Shown here in pieces: positions 61,391 through 64,000 of a stretch of 64,000 bases of DNA. Under the pieces are notes generated by a model. That model ran no database searches. It was given only the letters and a program-made list of their open reading frames with translations, and was not told the origin of the DNA. The translations under genes and the position numbers were made by a program. The DNA comes from Sequoia sempervirens (lineage: Eukaryota; Streptophyta; Pinopsida; Cupressales; Cupressaceae). Each line of letters starts with the position of its first letter. Positions within the stretch are counted from its first letter, which is position 1. The DNA lies in assembly GCA_007258455.2 (NCBI GenBank), contig VDFB02193867.1, positions 570,815,328 through 570,879,327 of the forward strand, written 5' to 3'.

Positions 61391-63279
61391 TCTAATGTTT
61401 CCTTGAATTGTACGGTTCCGTACAAGGTGATTGTGCTCTCTTTTTTATGGAATTCAATAAGGAGAAGACTTAACTCCATTTTAGTTTTGGCTTGGTTGGA
61501 TTTCAAGTGATCTTGTGTATTTTAGAAGTCAATTACTGAGGGTCGATCTGTATACCCTATTTTAAGGGTTTTGAGTGCATTAAAATGTCATATTAAGCCT
61601 TTCACCCACTGTATGCTTCTATAACTCAATGTAAAAGGCTTAGTTAGGGTTATAAAACATGTTTGCAAAGCTTTTTGTGCAAGGGAAGCAAATAGAGAAT
61701 TTTTAGGTGATGCCCTAGATGTCAAATGGTGCATTTTTGAGTGGTAAATGGTGGTTTAGTGCTAGGGTTTGAAGAAATATTTGGGAGAAGCAATATCTCT
61801 TAAAATTTTAAGCTTGTGTAGACCTTTTTGAAGGTGTTTCAGTCTTTCATTAGCTGTGGGAAGGTTTGGAGTATGGGTTTTCAATAAACCCTTGCCTAAC
61901 TTGTGAAAGAAGAGGGTTTTGGGGTTTGTTATGTTAGAGGGATTATTGATGCAATTCAAGGTGGAGGAACTCTTTTCAACATCAACTAATCAATTCTCAA
62001 ACAATGAACCCAATCTTTGATCACTGAAACACTCAATTTCTCAAAACACACTCAAAAGGCTTCTAGCCTTCAATATTCAAAAAATGAAGTTATCCTACTA
62101 CTAAGGCCATACAAAGGCCAAAAAATCATCATTAGAGACTTACCAAATTCCTACTACAAGATTCACAAAAGATCCCCATAAGTTTCTTTGTGCCATCATG
62201 GAGAACCAACAAACTGACCTGCTAAAAGGCTACTAGAATTACCCCACTTTTCCAAACAAAGTACCTTTTAAACCTCTTGTAATCACACAATTCCTTGGAA
62301 AGTCACTAATTGTGACTCAAAACATCAAATTAACTGATCATTACACCAACACAAGGCTTCTAGGGTGTTGTTCCAGCAAACCCTCCCTTTTCATGCATAA
62401 AACTAGGGTTTTACTAGATCTACCATAAAATGAGCTTTCCAAACTTTGAAATTGTTTCCAACACACCTATTTAGGTTTTCATAGACATTCTACACCATTA
62501 CCAAGCCAAATCCATCAAAATTTCACTAAACCATTCATAAAACCTCCATTTTCACATGCATTTTGCTCTGCCCAGCCCTAGGGCATCACTCAAAACTGAC
62601 CAAAATGACCTCTCAGCCTTCCAAATCCCTTGTAAAGTTAGATTACACTTTTCATGACCCATTCCATAAGAAACAATGGAATATAAAGTGGAATGGGTCA
62701 AATCCACATTTTAGAGACCCTTAATAAGCAAACGGTGTTAAATCAGGGGAGCAACAAAGTACTAAAGAGAACTCACTCAATATTTTGTCTTAGAACCTCC
62801 AAAATGATGAAAACTAAATCTACTTCACAATACCACACAATGAAAAAGGTTTCAAAGAAAGAAGGACCTGTATGGGTCTGTACAAGGGAAAGAAAGTTTA
62901 GAAAACTCAGCAAAATATTGAGAAAATATTGTTTTTAGTTTTGAATTTCTTCTATCAGAAAAATTACATTATGTTTGAGCCTTCAAGAGGATTTAAATAG
63001 ATTTTAAAAATGATTCTACATCTTTCCAATCATGCCTAACTATTGTTTTTGTAACTAACATGACTTATTACATTATAAATCAATTGGTCTAATATGACCT
63101 TATTCAATTGCCAAAACTCAAAACACAAAACTAACTTAAGACTTCCATGAACCAAATTTGCTCAATAACCTTGGTGCCCCTACACCAAATTTCAATATTT
63201 TAGTAAATCTCATTACAATTAAATCTCATTACAATGCCTTATGTACTCTGTTCTTATAGGTATTTTACAATGTCACTCA
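61391..63279. other. No supported feature
   Basis: AT-rich; short open frames only; contains no repeat that I could pair with others in the window. Confidence 0.4.
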
Positions 63280-63552
63280 TACATTCGAGATTCTCTTATA
63301 ATGTCTACATCATACGTTCTCATTATGAGGTTAACTTCAAATGAGTAACTTGAGATTTCCTCACAAAGCTTCACACGCTATTTCATAATGGCTTCAAATC
63401 AAAATTGAGATTTGTCAAGATCATTAAAATAAGGATGTTGCATTACTTTTTTGCTGAGATTCTTTTTGATGGCTCATAAATCAATATTTTCTGCAAGGAG
63501 AGACCAATCAATTTTTAGTAGTTTAGTTATAGATACGTAAAGTAAAAGAAGA
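63280..63552 (+). repeat. Local duplication, copy 1
   Basis: Matches 63714-63987 at an offset of about 434 bp (aaggatgttgcatt, gatggctcataaatc, aaagtaaaa phrases in the same order). Confidence 0.85.
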
Positions 63553-63713
63553 AAAAGAAACAACATCCAAAATGGAAATGAAATTAAAATAGATGGAAGG
63601 AACTTATAGATAGGCATGGCAATCTCTCAACTTAGTCACTCCTGTTCATACATCTTCATTGGGAGTTCCAAGATACCTATTGCACACAACACCTCTCATG
63701 AATAGAATATCTT

Positions 63714-63987
63714 GAAATTTGAGATGCTCTTATAATTTCTACATCATAAGTGCTCATGATAAGGTTAACTTCAAATGAATAACTTGAAATTCCCTCACCA
63801 AGCTTCGCACACACTTTTGTAATGGCTTAAAATCATAATTGAGATTTGTCAAGATCATCAAACTAAGGATGTTGCATTGTTTTTCTGGCTGAGATTCTTT
63901 TGGATGGCTCATAAATCTGCATTTTATGCAATGGGACACCAATTAAAGCTTACCAAGTTACTTACAGATACACAAAGTAAAATAAGA
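63714..63987 (+). repeat. Local duplication, copy 2
   Basis: Second copy of 63280-63552; may continue past the window as a longer tandem array. Confidence 0.85.
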
Positions 63988-64000
63988 TGATAGCATTGGC

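Overview
The window is nuclear DNA of a large, repeat-rich plant genome, most likely a conifer. It contains one recognisable intact host gene, a GDSL-type esterase/lipase with five exons. Almost everything else is transposable elements at different stages of decay, simple-sequence DNA, a satellite array and a block of transferred plastid DNA. The matK-like reading frame in the plastid block looks to me like the cupressophyte (Cupressaceae/Taxaceae) type. That is recognition from memory and not a database result.

Layout. 1-2563 is the 3' part of a Ty1/copia element (Copia-A). 2564-3486 is a truncated duplicate of the GDSL gene's upstream region and first exon. 3607 to about 5040 is a rearranged nuclear plastid insert (partial trnS-GCU, complete psbI, partial matK). 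5325-5506 is a tRNA-derived SINE with a perfect 14-bp target duplication.

From about 7556 to 33230 lies one nested stack. The oldest layer is a degenerate LINE on the minus strand (LINE-O). A younger 6.1-kb LINE on the plus strand (LINE-Y, 9606-29087, 13-bp target duplication) sits inside it. LINE-Y is split twice: by a 5.15-kb inverted-repeat DNA element with a CT/GA microsatellite core (11405-16555), and by a full-length copia element (Copia-B, 18217-26434, duplication CATTA). Copia-B carries a 1.24-kb mini LTR element (20078-21321, duplication CATAA). LINE-O also holds two solo LTRs (29804-30840 and 31472-32801). The nesting could be resolved because reading frames rejoin across insertion points and target duplications flank most of the insertions.

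33700-36068 is an LTR-like repeat family leading into the GDSL gene (36069-37617). After AT-rich intergenic DNA comes a second full-length copia of the same family as Copia-B (Copia-C, 41758-48639, duplication GTACC), inserted in a region with four short palindromes. 50100-53700 holds the remains of a protein family I do not recognise. 54355-55195 holds a Ty3/gypsy gag fragment. 56580-56825 is GC-rich degenerate repeat, 57397-57452 a (TA)n tract, 58190-61390 a satellite of about 357 bp with nine units, and 63280-63987 a 434-bp-offset duplication.

There is no operon-like or pathway arrangement. The GDSL protein is probably secreted and is the only feature I expect to encode a functional host product. 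The most unusual structures are the microsatellite-core inverted-repeat element, the GDSL enzyme with a substituted oxyanion-hole residue, and the plastid mosaic.
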